Shown here piece after piece: positions 44,692 to 54,338 of a DNA stretch of 64,000 nt (positions are counted from its first letter, which is position 1; each line of letters begins with the position of its first letter). Location: assembly GCF_003367505.1 (NCBI RefSeq), contig NZ_PXXX01000010.1, positions 62,001 to 126,000 on the forward strand. The letters run 5' to 3'. The notes under the pieces are model-generated. The model worked only from the letters and a program-made list of their open reading frames with translations. It was not told where the DNA came from and did not search any database. A program made the translations under genes and the position numbers. Origin of the DNA: Lysinibacillus capsici (lineage in GTDB: Bacteria > Bacillota > Bacilli > Bacillales_A > Planococcaceae).

Positions 44692-46095
44692 CTAAATGTT
44701 TAGAGCTTCCGCAGTTACTGTTTTTAATGGACGTTTAATGTATCGTCCACTGCCAAGTACACCTACAAATTCTTTATTTTTAATGACATATTCCCCACGT
44801 ACGAGTACACTAACAGGCTCACCTGATACTTCCCAGCCTTCATATGGGTTATAGTCCACATTCATATGATGTGTTTTAGCTGAAATTTGACGCTGTGCCT
44901 CTGGGTCAAAAATGACGATATCCGCATCTGAACCAATTGCAATCGTTCCTTTTTGCGGGAATAAGCCAAATATTTTTGCGGCACTAGTAGAGATCATATC
45001 AACAAATTCATTGATGGAAATTCTGCCTTTTGCCACGCCCTCAGAGTATAAGATACTGAAGCGGTCTTCAATGAATGGTCCGCCATTTGGAATTTTCGAG
45101 AAATCATTTAAGCCTAATTGCTTTTTACCTTTAAAGCTAAAGGAGCATTGGTCTGAGCCAATCGTCTGTAGCTGTTTTGCCTTTAAGGCATTCCATAAAT
45201 GTTCTTGATGATATTTAGGACGAAGTGGCGGTGACCAAACATATTTGGCTCCTTCAAAGCCTGGTTGCGCTAATGCGGATTGATCGAGCGTTAAATACGG
45301 TGGACAAGTTTCACCATAAACATCATAGCCCTTTTCACGAGCGGCAATAATTTCATCTACCGCTTCTTTACATGTCACATGCACCACATAGAGCTTCGCA
45401 CCAGCTATATGCGCTAATTCGATAGCACGCTTTGTTGCCTCTCCTTCCAATTCCGCTGGACGAGTTAGTGCATGATAGATCGGTTCCTTATGTCCAGCAC
45501 GTCTTGCCTCCTCTACTAGCTCATCTATAACAGAGCCATTTTCACAATGGACCATCACTATCGCACCAAGATCTTTAGCGATTTTAAAGGCTTTAAATAA
45601 TGTACGATCTGTCGCTTGGAATTCTTTTGCATAAGCCATGAAGACCTTGACAGAAGTAATGCCCTCTTGCTCTAATAATTGTGGTAATTCAGCTTCGGTT
45701 TCAGGTGTTAGATCACCAATCATCAAGTGGAAGCCATAGTCAATAGCAGACTTTCCTTTTGCCTTGTCATGCCATTTCTCTACGGCTGTCGATAATTTTT
45801 CTTCTCCTGCTGTTAAACAGAAATCTAAAATAGTAGTTGTCCCACCAAAAGCCGCTGCAATGGTGCCTGATTTCCAATCATCATCCGTCACCGTGTTATT
45901 GAATGGCATGTCTAAATGCGTATGGGGATCAATGCCACCAGGCAATACGTACTTGCCTGTAGCATCAATTATTTCAGCGCCAGCATCCGTTAAATTTTGT
46001 CCAATTTGAACAATTTTACCGTTCTCAATTAAAATATCTGCCTCAAATACATCAGCAGCAGTTGCTACTCGTCCACCTTTAATGATTTTTTTCAC
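44692..46095 (-). CDS. hydA: Dihydropyrimidinase (D-hydantoinase)
   Basis: 467 residues from GTG 46095, preceded by GGTGAGAGG; the frame opens four codons earlier inside that site. Amidohydrolase-fold zinc enzyme: HTHLDMPF near 61, the metal-bridging Lys in SVKVFMAYA near 150, HCENG near 182 and HVTCKEA near 238. It opens dihydrouracil or dihydrothymine to the N-carbamoyl-beta-amino acid. It lies 44 bases after the carbamoylase gene, matching the order of the pathway. Confidence 0.94.
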   Translation of the reverse strand: MKKIIKGGRVATAADVFEADILIENGKIVQIGQNLTDAGAEIIDATGKYVLPGGIDPHTHLDMPFNNTVTDDDWKSGTIAAAFGGTTTILDFCLTAGEEKLSTAVEKWHDKAKGKSAIDYGFHLMIGDLTPETEAELPQLLEQEGITSVKVFMAYAKEFQATDRTLFKAFKIAKDLGAIVMVHCENGSVIDELVEEARRAGHKEPIYHALTRPAELEGEATKRAIELAHIAGAKLYVVHVTCKEAVDEIIAAREKGYDVYGETCPPYLTLDQSALAQPGFEGAKYVWSPPLRPKYHQEHLWNALKAKQLQTIGSDQCSFSFKGKKQLGLNDFSKIPNGGPFIEDRFSILYSEGVAKGRISINEFVDMISTSAAKIFGLFPQKGTIAIGSDADIVIFDPEAQRQISAKTHHMNVDYNPYEGWEVSGEPVSVLVRGEYVIKNKEFVGVLGSGRYIKRPLKTVTAEALNI

Positions 46096-46139
46096 TATGC
46101 CTCTCACCCTTCATCACAAAATTAGAGAATGCTTGATAG

Positions 46140-47384
46140 TTAATGCAGTGTATATGTTTCGCCCATACTAAACTTCGTTTGTAGCGTTAACACCGTTTCC
46201 AATAAAATATCTGCGCCCTTTGCACAATCTTCAAAGGCTGTTTCCTCTTCTTCACAATGACTCTTCCCTTGAATGCTTGGAACAAAAATCATCGCGGAAG
46301 GAACCATACTTGCCATATACTGTGCATCATGTCCAGCGCCACTAAACATACGATGAGATGAATAGCCAAAGCTTTGACAAGCTCTTTCTACTTCATTGCA
46401 AATCGCACTATCAAAATGCACGGTATCTCTGCCCCATAACTTGACAGGCTGAATATGGCATCCGCCCGCTGTCTCAGGAAGCGCGTTGAGAATATCCTCA
46501 ACCTGTTGCATGACCTCTGGCTTTTGATGACGTGAATCAATTGTAAATGTCACCTTATTTGGGATGACGGTATGAATATTCGGGGAAACATTCATACGAC
46601 CAAAAGTAAAAACAAGTTGTTCGTCAATTTTTCCTAATTGTTCATATAGCTCTTTAATGATGGTTGATGCCACAATCATTGGGTCTTTACGCATTGACAT
46701 TGGGGTTGTACCTGCATGGTTTGATTGCCCACTAATTGTAATTTCATAGCAGACCATGCCTAGCACACCTTCAACCACACCAATTTCCTGCTGTTTTGCT
46801 TCTAATACTGGCCCTTGTTCAATATGCAATTCGATATAAGCAAGTGCCTCCTTCAGACGATTGGCTTGCTCTCCCTCATAGCCACTTGCTTGTAAAGCTT
46901 GTTGAAAACGAATGCCGTTTTTATCCGTAGATTGGAGCATTTTTTCTTTGTCAAATTTTGAGGTGATGACGCCTGAACTCATCATGGCTGGATCAAAACG
47001 TGCCCCTTCTTCATTCGTGAAATTGATAATCGTAAGAGGAATGTCCACTTCGATATCATTTTCCTTTATTGTTCGAATGGCCTCGATCGCTGTTAGTACA
47101 CCTAACACACCATCAAATCTTCCACCTTTTTCTACTGAATCTAGATGGGAACCCATGACAATGGGTGGCACATTCTTTTTACCAGGAAGAGTGGCGTAAA
47201 TGTTGCCCATATCGTCCACCTGAATATCCATTCCTAACGCTTTGCAACACTCACAAAAATAGTTTCTTGCTAATACATCCTCATTCGAAAGAGACAAACG
47301 TGTGACGCCACCATTTTCGGTGGCCCCAAATTGACTAAATTGTTCAATTAACTCTTGCAATCGTCTACTATTACATTTATACAT
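46140..47384 (-). CDS. M20 family N-carbamoyl amidohydrolase (beta-ureidopropionase or allantoate amidohydrolase type)
   Basis: 414 residues from ATG 47384, eight bases after AGAGG; the longer frame lacks a site. Two-zinc M20 motifs: MGSHLDSV (His), GRFDGVLGV (bridging Asp), TNEEGARF (Glu), HIEQGP (His) and SGAGHDAQYMA near the C-terminus. The family covers N-carbamoyl-L-amino acid hydrolase, allantoate amidohydrolase and bacterial beta-ureidopropionase. The neighbouring dihydropyrimidinase and beta-amino acid aminotransferase favour N-carbamoyl-beta-alanine as substrate. First gene of the minus-strand transcript, divergent from the PucR gene. Confidence 0.88.
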   Translation of the reverse strand: MYKCNSRRLQELIEQFSQFGATENGGVTRLSLSNEDVLARNYFCECCKALGMDIQVDDMGNIYATLPGKKNVPPIVMGSHLDSVEKGGRFDGVLGVLTAIEAIRTIKENDIEVDIPLTIINFTNEEGARFDPAMMSSGVITSKFDKEKMLQSTDKNGIRFQQALQASGYEGEQANRLKEALAYIELHIEQGPVLEAKQQEIGVVEGVLGMVCYEITISGQSNHAGTTPMSMRKDPMIVASTIIKELYEQLGKIDEQLVFTFGRMNVSPNIHTVIPNKVTFTIDSRHQKPEVMQQVEDILNALPETAGGCHIQPVKLWGRDTVHFDSAICNEVERACQSFGYSSHRMFSGAGHDAQYMASMVPSAMIFVPSIQGKSHCEEEETAFEDCAKGADILLETVLTLQTKFSMGETYTLH

Positions 47385-47468
47385 ATGCAAGTCCTCTCTT
47401 TCACAGTAGTTAATAAACATTCTAAAATAGATAAAATTTGTGAGATATGGATAGTAAACTAAAAAAAT

Positions 47469-47484
47469 ATGTGCAACTGCACAT
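47469..47484. promoter_or_regulatory. 16-bp palindrome between carbamoylase and PucR genes
   Basis: ATGTGCA-AC-TGCACAT, perfect 7+2+7 inverted repeat in the 140-base divergent region. Likely operator for the adjacent PucR-type regulator; not tested. Confidence 0.5.
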
Positions 47485-47524
47485 CATATATGGTAAGTTA
47501 TGTTCATAATTAAGGGGGGAACGT

Positions 47525-48694
47525 ATGGGGACGATTCGTAAAATTGTAGAGGGAGTTCATTTCCCAATGCTCACATTAGTCGCTGGACATAGTGGTACGT
47601 ATCGCAGAGTTACTGGTATTAATGTTGTGGAAAGCAGTGATTTAATCATGTTTTGTAGACCCAATGAATTAGTCGTCACAACAGGTATTAATTTAGATGC
47701 GCAGCAAGACTCCTTGGAACATCTTGTTAAACAGGCATACACGAAAAAAGTAGCTGGCTTTATCATTAATACAGGACCATTCATTCCTAGCATTCCAGAA
47801 GCCGTCATCTCTTTTGCCAATCAACATGATTTCCCAATTTTTCAAATGCCATGGAATTATCGCATAGCTGATCTATTAAAAACTACCTTTCAATTTATTG
47901 CCAATCACCATCAAGAGCTTTCTATCGAAGAAAAGGTTCTTTTCAATCTACTATTTCATTACAAACAAAACACTAACACAATGAAAGATCAACTAGCACA
48001 GCTAGGATTTCCTCAAGGAAGAGAATTAGCGATCATAACTTGTACAACCATTGGCTCCAAAGCAGCTATTGACCGTTATGAGGTCATGATCCAATTCGCT
48101 TTTCAAAATCGCTATCAACGCTTCTTAAAATTAAAGCATAAAAATCACCTCATCTTTTTAATTGATAAAGCACAAATCAATACACCTAATATACCCTTCT
48201 CAAAAGTTGTAGAAGAAATCTATGAAAAAATCACGCTAAAAAATGGTTACTTGGATATTATTATAGGCAAAGGTAACTTTCATAAAGAGCTAGAAAATGT
48301 TCGCCAAAGCTATGATGAGTCCTTAACCGTCATCCATTTAGCACAGCTTCATAACAATCGTTATTTGTATAAATACAAAGAAATCGGTGCCTATAAAATA
48401 TTGATGGCTGTGAAAAATCAGCCCCTAATGAAATCGTTTAGTCAGGATATTTTAGGACAACTTTACCGCTATGATGAACTACATGGGACAGACTATGTAC
48501 CTTTTTTACGTATTTTTGTTGAGGAAAATGGCAGTACAAGCAGGATTAGTGAACGTCAATTTATACATCGAAACACCGTCCTCTATAAAATTAAGAAAAT
48601 TGAAATGCTATTAGATATGGACTTAAGCAATCCCTTTACGAAGACTAATTTGTATATTGCCTTTTTAATTGAGGATGTCTTAATGCATCAATAG
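47525..48694 (+). CDS. PucR family transcriptional regulator
   Basis: 389 residues. N-terminal PucR domain (about 5-125; NVVESSDLIMFCRPNELVVTTG) and C-terminal helix-turn-helix (RQFIHRNTVLYKIKKIEMLL, near 335-355). The middle part is shorter than in the PucR protein at 4224 (572 residues). It lies between the divergent carbamoylase operon and the aminotransferase genes, so it probably controls the pyrimidine catabolic genes on both sides. Site AAGGGGGG before ATG. Confidence 0.88.
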   Translation: MGTIRKIVEGVHFPMLTLVAGHSGTYRRVTGINVVESSDLIMFCRPNELVVTTGINLDAQQDSLEHLVKQAYTKKVAGFIINTGPFIPSIPEAVISFANQHDFPIFQMPWNYRIADLLKTTFQFIANHHQELSIEEKVLFNLLFHYKQNTNTMKDQLAQLGFPQGRELAIITCTTIGSKAAIDRYEVMIQFAFQNRYQRFLKLKHKNHLIFLIDKAQINTPNIPFSKVVEEIYEKITLKNGYLDIIIGKGNFHKELENVRQSYDESLTVIHLAQLHNNRYLYKYKEIGAYKILMAVKNQPLMKSFSQDILGQLYRYDELHGTDYVPFLRIFVEENGSTSRISERQFIHRNTVLYKIKKIEMLLDMDLSNPFTKTNLYIAFLIEDVLMHQ

Positions 48695-48866
48695 CCTGTC
48701 ACAACATTAAATTAACTGAATTATCTTTCTCATTAAATACTCCTTCTAAAATTCTTGAAGCATACATATAAAGTACAAATGGGGGCGACTGCGCATTTTT
48801 GTTGTCCACATCTGAGGAAAACATATGCATGCTAATCAACTACCTGTTTAGAAGGAGTGAAGCTTC

Positions 48867-50228
48867 GTGACAAATGTAACAAGTCCCAATTGGCAAGTAA
48901 AAGATGAACAATTCGTATGGCATTCTATGAAGCCCTACAATCCAAATGCAACAATGATCGTCCAATCCTCTAAAGGGGCATGGATTACTGACATTGAAGG
49001 CAAGCGTTATTTAGATGCAATGGCAGGTTTATGGTGTGTGAACGTTGGCTATGGACGTGAGGAGATTGCCAAAGCTGCCTATGAGCAATTGCTAGAAAAT
49101 ACGTATACCCCATTATCTGTTGGGCATATCCCTGCTATTCAATTAAGTGAAAAAATTAATGAGCTTTTAGGGGATGATTATGTCGTCTTCTTCTCCAATA
49201 GTGGCTCCGAGGCAAATGAGGCAGCCTTCAAAATAGCTAGACAATATCATCAACAAAAAGGTCACGTCAATCGAACGAAAATTATTTCTCGTTACCGGGC
49301 CTATCATGGTAGCTCGATGGGTGCTCTTGCAGCAACTGGACAAGCTCAACGAAAGTATAAATATGAGCCACTGGCACCAGGTTTTTTACATGTCACTCCA
49401 CCTGACGCTTATCGTGCCAATGAAGACCATATTCAAAGTAAGGACCCTTGTGCATTACCATCCGTCCAAGCAATCGATCATGTCATGACTTGGGAAATGT
49501 CAGATTCCATAGCAGCAGTCATTATGGAGCCTATTATTACTGGCGGTGGTGTAATTATGCCCCACGACAGCTACTTACAAGGAGTTAAAGCTGTTTGTGA
49601 GAAGCATGGCGCACTACTCATTGTCGATGAAGTCATTTGTGGTTTTGGTCGTACAGGCAAAGCTTTTGGATTCCAAAACTACGGCATCCAGCCTGATATT
49701 GTGACTATGGCGAAAGGCTTAACCAGCGCTTATATGCCACTGTCTGCTACAGCTGTTCGTCGTGAAATTTATGAGGCGTTTGCTGGAACTGAGGAATATG
49801 ACTTTTTCCGTCATGTCAACACATTCGGTGGATCACCAGCAGCATGTGCCGTCGCATTAAAAAATATTGAAATAATGGAAAAGGAAAATTTATTTGCCCA
49901 CTCGGCTGCACTAGGTGCTACATTACTCACTACATTACAGGAGCAATTAAAGGAGCACCCGAATGTTGGGGATATTCGTGGGAAAGGCTTATTAATTGGC
50001 GTAGAGCTAGTACAAGATAAAGATAGCAAAACACCCCTCGACATTACACTTGTGAACAAAGTGATCACACAATGTAAGGAACAAGGGTTACTCATTGGGA
50101 AAAATGGGGTAACCGTGGCAGGTTTCAATAATGTGTTAACCTTATCTCCTCCTCTGATTATTTCCTCAGACGAGACGAATTTCATTGTTGAAAAATTTGT
50201 ACAAGCCTTACATTCTATTAAACTGTAG
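48867..50228 (+). CDS. Class III omega-aminotransferase (beta-alanine--pyruvate type)
   Basis: 453 residues from GTG, nine bases after AAGGAG. Class III PLP enzyme: SNSGSEANEAAFKIAR near 111, IVDEVICGFGRTG near 252 and the PLP lysine K283 in TMAKGLTSAYMPL. It should move the amino group of beta-alanine (or beta-aminoisobutyrate) to pyruvate or 2-oxoglutarate, giving malonate or methylmalonate semialdehyde. The next gene, 13 bases away, encodes the enzyme that uses that product. This supports the assignment more than sequence alone does. Confidence 0.9.
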   Translation: MTNVTSPNWQVKDEQFVWHSMKPYNPNATMIVQSSKGAWITDIEGKRYLDAMAGLWCVNVGYGREEIAKAAYEQLLENTYTPLSVGHIPAIQLSEKINELLGDDYVVFFSNSGSEANEAAFKIARQYHQQKGHVNRTKIISRYRAYHGSSMGALAATGQAQRKYKYEPLAPGFLHVTPPDAYRANEDHIQSKDPCALPSVQAIDHVMTWEMSDSIAAVIMEPIITGGGVIMPHDSYLQGVKAVCEKHGALLIVDEVICGFGRTGKAFGFQNYGIQPDIVTMAKGLTSAYMPLSATAVRREIYEAFAGTEEYDFFRHVNTFGGSPAACAVALKNIEIMEKENLFAHSAALGATLLTTLQEQLKEHPNVGDIRGKGLLIGVELVQDKDSKTPLDITLVNKVITQCKEQGLLIGKNGVTVAGFNNVLTLSPPLIISSDETNFIVEKFVQALHSIKL

Positions 50229-50241
50229 GAGGAATAGCTAG

Positions 50242-51762
50242 ATGGTAACAAATACAGACATACAGGATTTAGGTCATTTTATCAATGGACAAACAGTTCT
50301 AGGGAAAAGCGGTCAGTTTTCAGATGTTTACAATCCAAGCACAGGTACTGTCATTGCTCGTGTACCTTTAGCAACAAAACAAGAGGTACAGGAAGCGATT
50401 GCTGCTGCCCAAGCGGCTTTTCCTGCTTGGCGTGCCTTATCAGTTGGTAAACGAGCTGAAATTATCCTTAGATTCCGCCAACTCATAACAGAAAATATCG
50501 ATGAACTAATTGATATGATTTGTACAGAGAGTGGCAAAACGATTGAGGATGCCAAGGGCGAAATTACTCGCGGTTTAGAATCTGTTGATTTAGCTATCAA
50601 TGCCCCCCATTTACTTAAAGGAGAGTATTCGGTGAATGTTGGTGGTCATATCAATGCCTACTCTCTGAAAGAACCATTAGGCATTGTAGCGGCTATTTCA
50701 CCATTTAATTTCCCTGTCATGGTACCGCTAGCAATTACAAGTATGGCGGTGGCTGTAGGAAACTGTGTGATTCTGAAGCCGTCAGAGCGGGTTCCTTGCT
50801 CAGCATTATTTTTATCAGAGCTGTGGAAAGAGGCAGGCTTACCAGATGGGGTTTGGACTGTTATTAATGGAGACAAAGATGCTGTTAATGAGCTGTTATG
50901 CCATCCTGCCATTGAAGCGATTTCCTTTGTAGGCTCTACGCCAGTTGCAGAAGCCATTTATGCTACAGCCTCTAAACATGGGAAGCGTGTTACAGCACTT
51001 GGGGGAGGTAAAAATAATATGGTGGTTATGCCAGATGCTGACCTAGAGCATGTAGCAAATGCCTTTTTAGGTGCTGCCTATGGAGCTGCCTCCCAGCGTT
51101 GTATGGCACTGTCAACCATTATTCCTGTTGGGGAGGATACAGCCAATAAATTAGTGGGTATTCTTGCCGATAAAATTGCCAAATTAAAAGTGGGTCCCTA
51201 TACAGATGCCGAAGTTGATTTTGGACCAGTCATTACTCAGCAATCAAAGGATGCCATCATTGGCTATATCGATCGTAGCCTAGAAGAAGGCGCAACACTG
51301 GTCTGCGATGGGCGAAATCCGGAAATTTCCAAACAATCGAACGGTTTCTATCTTGGACCTACATTACTTGATCATGTAAAGCCTGGAATGGAAATTTATG
51401 AACAAGAGGTTTTTGGACCTGCACGTAATGTCGTCCGCGTAGCAACATTAGAGGAAGCTATAGCCCTTATTAATGCCCATGAATTAGGAAATGGTGTAAC
51501 CATCTTTACGAACAATGGTGCAGCAGCTCGAAAGTTTACCACTGAAATTGAAGTAGGTATGGTAGGTGTCAATGTACCCATTCCTATTCCAGTAGGCTAT
51601 CATAACTTTGGTGGCTGGAAACGATCAAGATTTGGTGAGGGGCATATGTTTGGACCTGACCAAGTACGTTTCTTCACAAAAGCGAAAACCATTTCAGAAA
51701 AATGGATAGAACAAGGGAATGACGTTACATCTTCTTTTGCATTTCCAAGTAATCAGGACTAA
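50242..51762 (+). CDS. mmsA: CoA-acylating malonate/methylmalonate-semialdehyde dehydrogenase
   Basis: 506 residues. Aldehyde dehydrogenase fold with the MmsA/IolA signature around the catalytic cysteine, C287 in AASQRCMALSTI, and SPFNFPVMVPL near 153. Members oxidise (methyl)malonate semialdehyde to acetyl- or propionyl-CoA with NAD and CoA, releasing CO2. Site TAGGAGGAATAGCTAG before ATG; 13 bases after the aminotransferase, probably one transcript. It completes the reductive pyrimidine route. Confidence 0.93.
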   Translation: MVTNTDIQDLGHFINGQTVLGKSGQFSDVYNPSTGTVIARVPLATKQEVQEAIAAAQAAFPAWRALSVGKRAEIILRFRQLITENIDELIDMICTESGKTIEDAKGEITRGLESVDLAINAPHLLKGEYSVNVGGHINAYSLKEPLGIVAAISPFNFPVMVPLAITSMAVAVGNCVILKPSERVPCSALFLSELWKEAGLPDGVWTVINGDKDAVNELLCHPAIEAISFVGSTPVAEAIYATASKHGKRVTALGGGKNNMVVMPDADLEHVANAFLGAAYGAASQRCMALSTIIPVGEDTANKLVGILADKIAKLKVGPYTDAEVDFGPVITQQSKDAIIGYIDRSLEEGATLVCDGRNPEISKQSNGFYLGPTLLDHVKPGMEIYEQEVFGPARNVVRVATLEEAIALINAHELGNGVTIFTNNGAAARKFTTEIEVGMVGVNVPIPIPVGYHNFGGWKRSRFGEGHMFGPDQVRFFTKAKTISEKWIEQGNDVTSSFAFPSNQD

Positions 51763-51774
51763 TCCTTAAAAATA

Positions 51775-51810
51775 AATATTCGCGTAGTCAATAGCTACGC
51801 GAATATTTTG
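51775..51810 (+). terminator. Terminator after the aminotransferase-dehydrogenase pair
   Basis: AATATTCGCGTAG / CTACGCGAATATT, 13-bp perfect stem with a 7-base loop, then TTG. The T run is short, but A/T arms help. Confidence 0.75.
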
Positions 51811-51854
51811 AAAAAACTGACGCGAAAACATGGTCACTAGTTTTTACAGTTTAA

Positions 51855-52172
51855 CTATTTGTTCTCTTTTTTCTCTTCCGTTTTTCTTACTTCTGAGAAG
51901 TCTGTTTCTTCTCCAGCCTCCATGCCATAGCTAGGATTTCTATCCATACGAGTAAATGTATCTACATCATCCTCGTCTTCAAATCGCTTTACAAGAATAG
52001 GAATCGAAATTAGCCCAGCAAGACCAACGAGTGCATAAACCCAACGAGATAAGACCGCCGTTTGTCCACCAAATAAATAAGCCACTAAATCAAATCTAAA
52101 GAATCCAATGAGTCCCCAGTTGATTGCACCTATAATAACTAGTACTAAGGCGATTCTATAAAGCACGCTCAT
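51855..52172 (-). CDS. DUF378 membrane protein
   Basis: 105 residues from ATG 52172, after AAAGGAGGTG; the frame is open further upstream without a site. Two membrane helices (about 5-25 and 40-60): LVIIGAINWGLIGFFRFDLV is the DUF378 signature. The C-terminal 45 residues are acidic and hydrophilic (EDEDDVDTF, EEKKENK). Function unknown; many Bacillales have one, often stress-related. It stands between two convergent or tandem units and appears monocistronic. Confidence 0.85.
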   Translation of the reverse strand: MSVLYRIALVLVIIGAINWGLIGFFRFDLVAYLFGGQTAVLSRWVYALVGLAGLISIPILVKRFEDEDDVDTFTRMDRNPSYGMEAGEETDFSEVRKTEEKKENK

Positions 52173-52354
52173 GTGTACACCTCCTTTATTTTCAATACTC
52201 CAAGCTATATTTCTTAGCAGGGAGGTGTCATAAGAAGCGATAAAATGACAAAGACTAGTCATTACAACCGCCATTTTGACGGTCTTATTTTTTGCAATAA
52301 CCTCTTTTTTATACTGTGTACAAATGGCGAAATGACGTACTCTGATGAATGGCG

Positions 52355-52840
52355 TTACTTGGATGATTTTTTATGTGTCTGCTCATGCTGAAGCAGCCAT
52401 TCTTTGCGCCACATCCCGCCTCCGTAACCTGTCAGCGTTCCATTGGAGCCAATAATTCGATGACATGGCACAACAATGCTGATATTATTTTTTCCATTCG
52501 CACTACCAACAGCCCTTACAGCTTTTTCATTGTTAATAGCAATGGCGATATCCTTGTATGAAGCCGTTTCACCAAATCCTACACTCGGTAAAACATGCCA
52601 AACAGCTTGTTGAAAATCTGTACCTCGAAAAACATAAGGAAACGAGAACTCCTGACGATCACCTAGAAAATACTCATGCAATTGCTTAACACATTCTAGT
52701 AAAACTTCAGGTGTGTCTTGCTGAGGAGCATTGACGACCTGCTCTCGCTCTGCAAAGTTAATGGCATCAATTGCTGTATCACTTCCCTCAACTTCTATAA
52801 TCCCAATTGGTGATGAATAATCTAATTTATACCGTTTCAT
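52355..52840 (-). CDS. ogt: O6-alkylguanine-DNA methyltransferase
   Basis: 161 residues from ATG 52840 after GGAGG. The suicide Cys is in VVPCHRIIGSNG, and the helix-turn-helix GETASYKDIAIAI precedes it. The enzyme takes methyl groups from O6-methylguanine onto its cysteine. It is the last gene of the PEP-mutase-adaA-alkA-ogt operon, overlapping alkA by 14 bases; B. subtilis AdaB is the counterpart in an adaA operon. Confidence 0.93.
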   Translation of the reverse strand: MKRYKLDYSSPIGIIEVEGSDTAIDAINFAEREQVVNAPQQDTPEVLLECVKQLHEYFLGDRQEFSFPYVFRGTDFQQAVWHVLPSVGFGETASYKDIAIAINNEKAVRAVGSANGKNNISIVVPCHRIIGSNGTLTGYGGGMWRKEWLLQHEQTHKKSSK

Positions 52841-53741
52841 ACAGTGACCTCCATAAATAAAAGGTGGCATAAGCTTGCCAGCCTTGCCAATGTTCCGCAT
52901 AGTTCTTTAATTCTTCAATTGTTGGTTTTCGTTCTAATGCTAGTTGTATTTTTAAAGCATTATGTAGACCTACATCTGCTATAGGAAATGCTGTCGGTTG
53001 TTGCAGACATTTCATAAGCACATAATCTGCTGTCCATGCACCAATTCCTCGAATGTCCATTAATCGTTTTTTCATGGCTTCGTAGTCCTCTTGTTGCCAC
53101 AGCAAATTTTTTGTCAATTGTCCGCTTGCGATAATTTTGGCAATTTCAATAATGTATTCTGATTTCCTCCGTGTAAATTGGAGGTGGATTAAATCATCTA
53201 CCTCAATAACGGCTATTCTCTCTGGCGTTGGAAACAGCCAGTAGCTTTGCCCCTCAAAGTAAACATATTCTCCAAAATGCTCGACAAATCTCTTTTTTAA
53301 CATATAGGCAAAAGTTAAATTTATTTGTTGACCAATAATTGCCCAAACTAATGCTTCAAATAAATCAGGAATCCCGATTAACCGTAATCCGTTATATTTC
53401 TTCACAAGTGGCTTTAGGATTTGATCGTTTTCAGCCATCTGGTAATACCCCTGCAAATCCTTTGTTAAATCAAACCACTCTGCGATATATTGTGCGATGA
53501 TCGCCTGTTCATGGCTAGCTGGCTGTTTCATTGGAAATATTACTATTATTTTATGTGCTTGTTCAGTTATTTCACATAAAATAAATTGTTCATCAATCTT
53601 CAATAATTTGTAGAGCACATCATCCTTTATATGATGAAGTATTTCGTGATGTGAGCGCTTTAAGAACTGCAAACACTCTCTATAATTAAATGCTTGTGGT
53701 AACTCGATAACTAAATAGCCAACATCGTTTGTCCATTTCAT
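52827..53741 (-). CDS. alkA: DNA-3-methyladenine glycosylase (AlkA type)
   Basis: 304 residues. The HhH-GPD domain (about 115-290) has WAIIGQQIN, the hairpin DIRGIGAWTADYVLMKCL and the catalytic Asp in FPIADVGL. The N-terminal 110 residues form the AlkA beta domain. It removes alkylated purines from DNA. Its start overlaps adaA by four bases and its end overlaps ogt, so the repair genes are translationally coupled. Well supported. Confidence 0.92.
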   Translation of the reverse strand: MKWTNDVGYLVIELPQAFNYRECLQFLKRSHHEILHHIKDDVLYKLLKIDEQFILCEITEQAHKIIVIFPMKQPASHEQAIIAQYIAEWFDLTKDLQGYYQMAENDQILKPLVKKYNGLRLIGIPDLFEALVWAIIGQQINLTFAYMLKKRFVEHFGEYVYFEGQSYWLFPTPERIAVIEVDDLIHLQFTRRKSEYIIEIAKIIASGQLTKNLLWQQEDYEAMKKRLMDIRGIGAWTADYVLMKCLQQPTAFPIADVGLHNALKIQLALERKPTIEELKNYAEHWQGWQAYATFYLWRSLYETV

Positions 53742-54313
53742 ATCATGTCCCCCTGCAACGATAGGTTACGGTATTCTGTAGGCGAACAATTTTTCAGCCG
53801 TCGAAAAACTTTATAAAAATTAGATGGGCTTTGAAAGCCAGCTTCATAACATATTTCTAAATTTGTAAAGTCGGTATGTTTTAATAGATGGGCAGCCTTA
53901 TCAATTCTGATTTTCTCTAAATACGTTCGAGGCGTCTCAGCAGTCTCTTGTTTAAATAGTCGTTCAAGGTGAAAGGGACTGAGGCCAACATGCTCCGCCA
54001 TATCCTGTAAAGTCACTCTTTGTTTATATTCATTCATAATAAAAGTCGTGACATTTTTAATCAATTTCGTGTGTGGGGAATATTCTATTTCAGGCTGACA
54101 TCGTTTACATGCCCGATAGCCAGCCGCCTCTACCTTTTGGATATCTTCATAAAATTCAACATTCATCTTTTTTGGCTTTCTGGATTTACAGGAAGGACGG
54201 CAATAAATCTTAGTAGTTTTAACCGCTGTATAAAAAAGCCCATCATAGGTTTGATCACATGTTATAATCTTTTCCCACTTTTCCTCAAAAGATAAATTGA
54301 TTGCATTGTCCAC
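53738..54313 (-). CDS. adaA: AdaA, methylphosphotriester-sensing transcriptional activator
   Basis: 191 residues. The N-terminal Ada domain has the four zinc cysteines, CRPSC (C38, C42) and CKRC (C69, C72), of which C38 takes methyl from DNA phosphotriesters. The C-terminal AraC-type domain (about 90-185) has two helix-turn-helix motifs, ending GFQSPSNFYKVFRRL. Methylated AdaA should activate its own operon. It lies 25 bases after the PEP-mutase-like gene. Confidence 0.93.
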   Translation of the reverse strand: MDNAINLSFEEKWEKIITCDQTYDGLFYTAVKTTKIYCRPSCKSRKPKKMNVEFYEDIQKVEAAGYRACKRCQPEIEYSPHTKLIKNVTTFIMNEYKQRVTLQDMAEHVGLSPFHLERLFKQETAETPRTYLEKIRIDKAAHLLKHTDFTNLEICYEAGFQSPSNFYKVFRRLKNCSPTEYRNLSLQGDMI

Positions 54314-54338
54314 GATTATCTCACCTCATTCCCATCGA

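Noticed and set aside
48780-48795. Sigma-54-like GG-N10-GC sequence upstream of the aminotransferase gene
   Set aside because: Only the GG and GC dinucleotides match; the rest of the consensus (TGGCAC, TTGCA) is absent and no enhancer-binding activator is encoded nearby.
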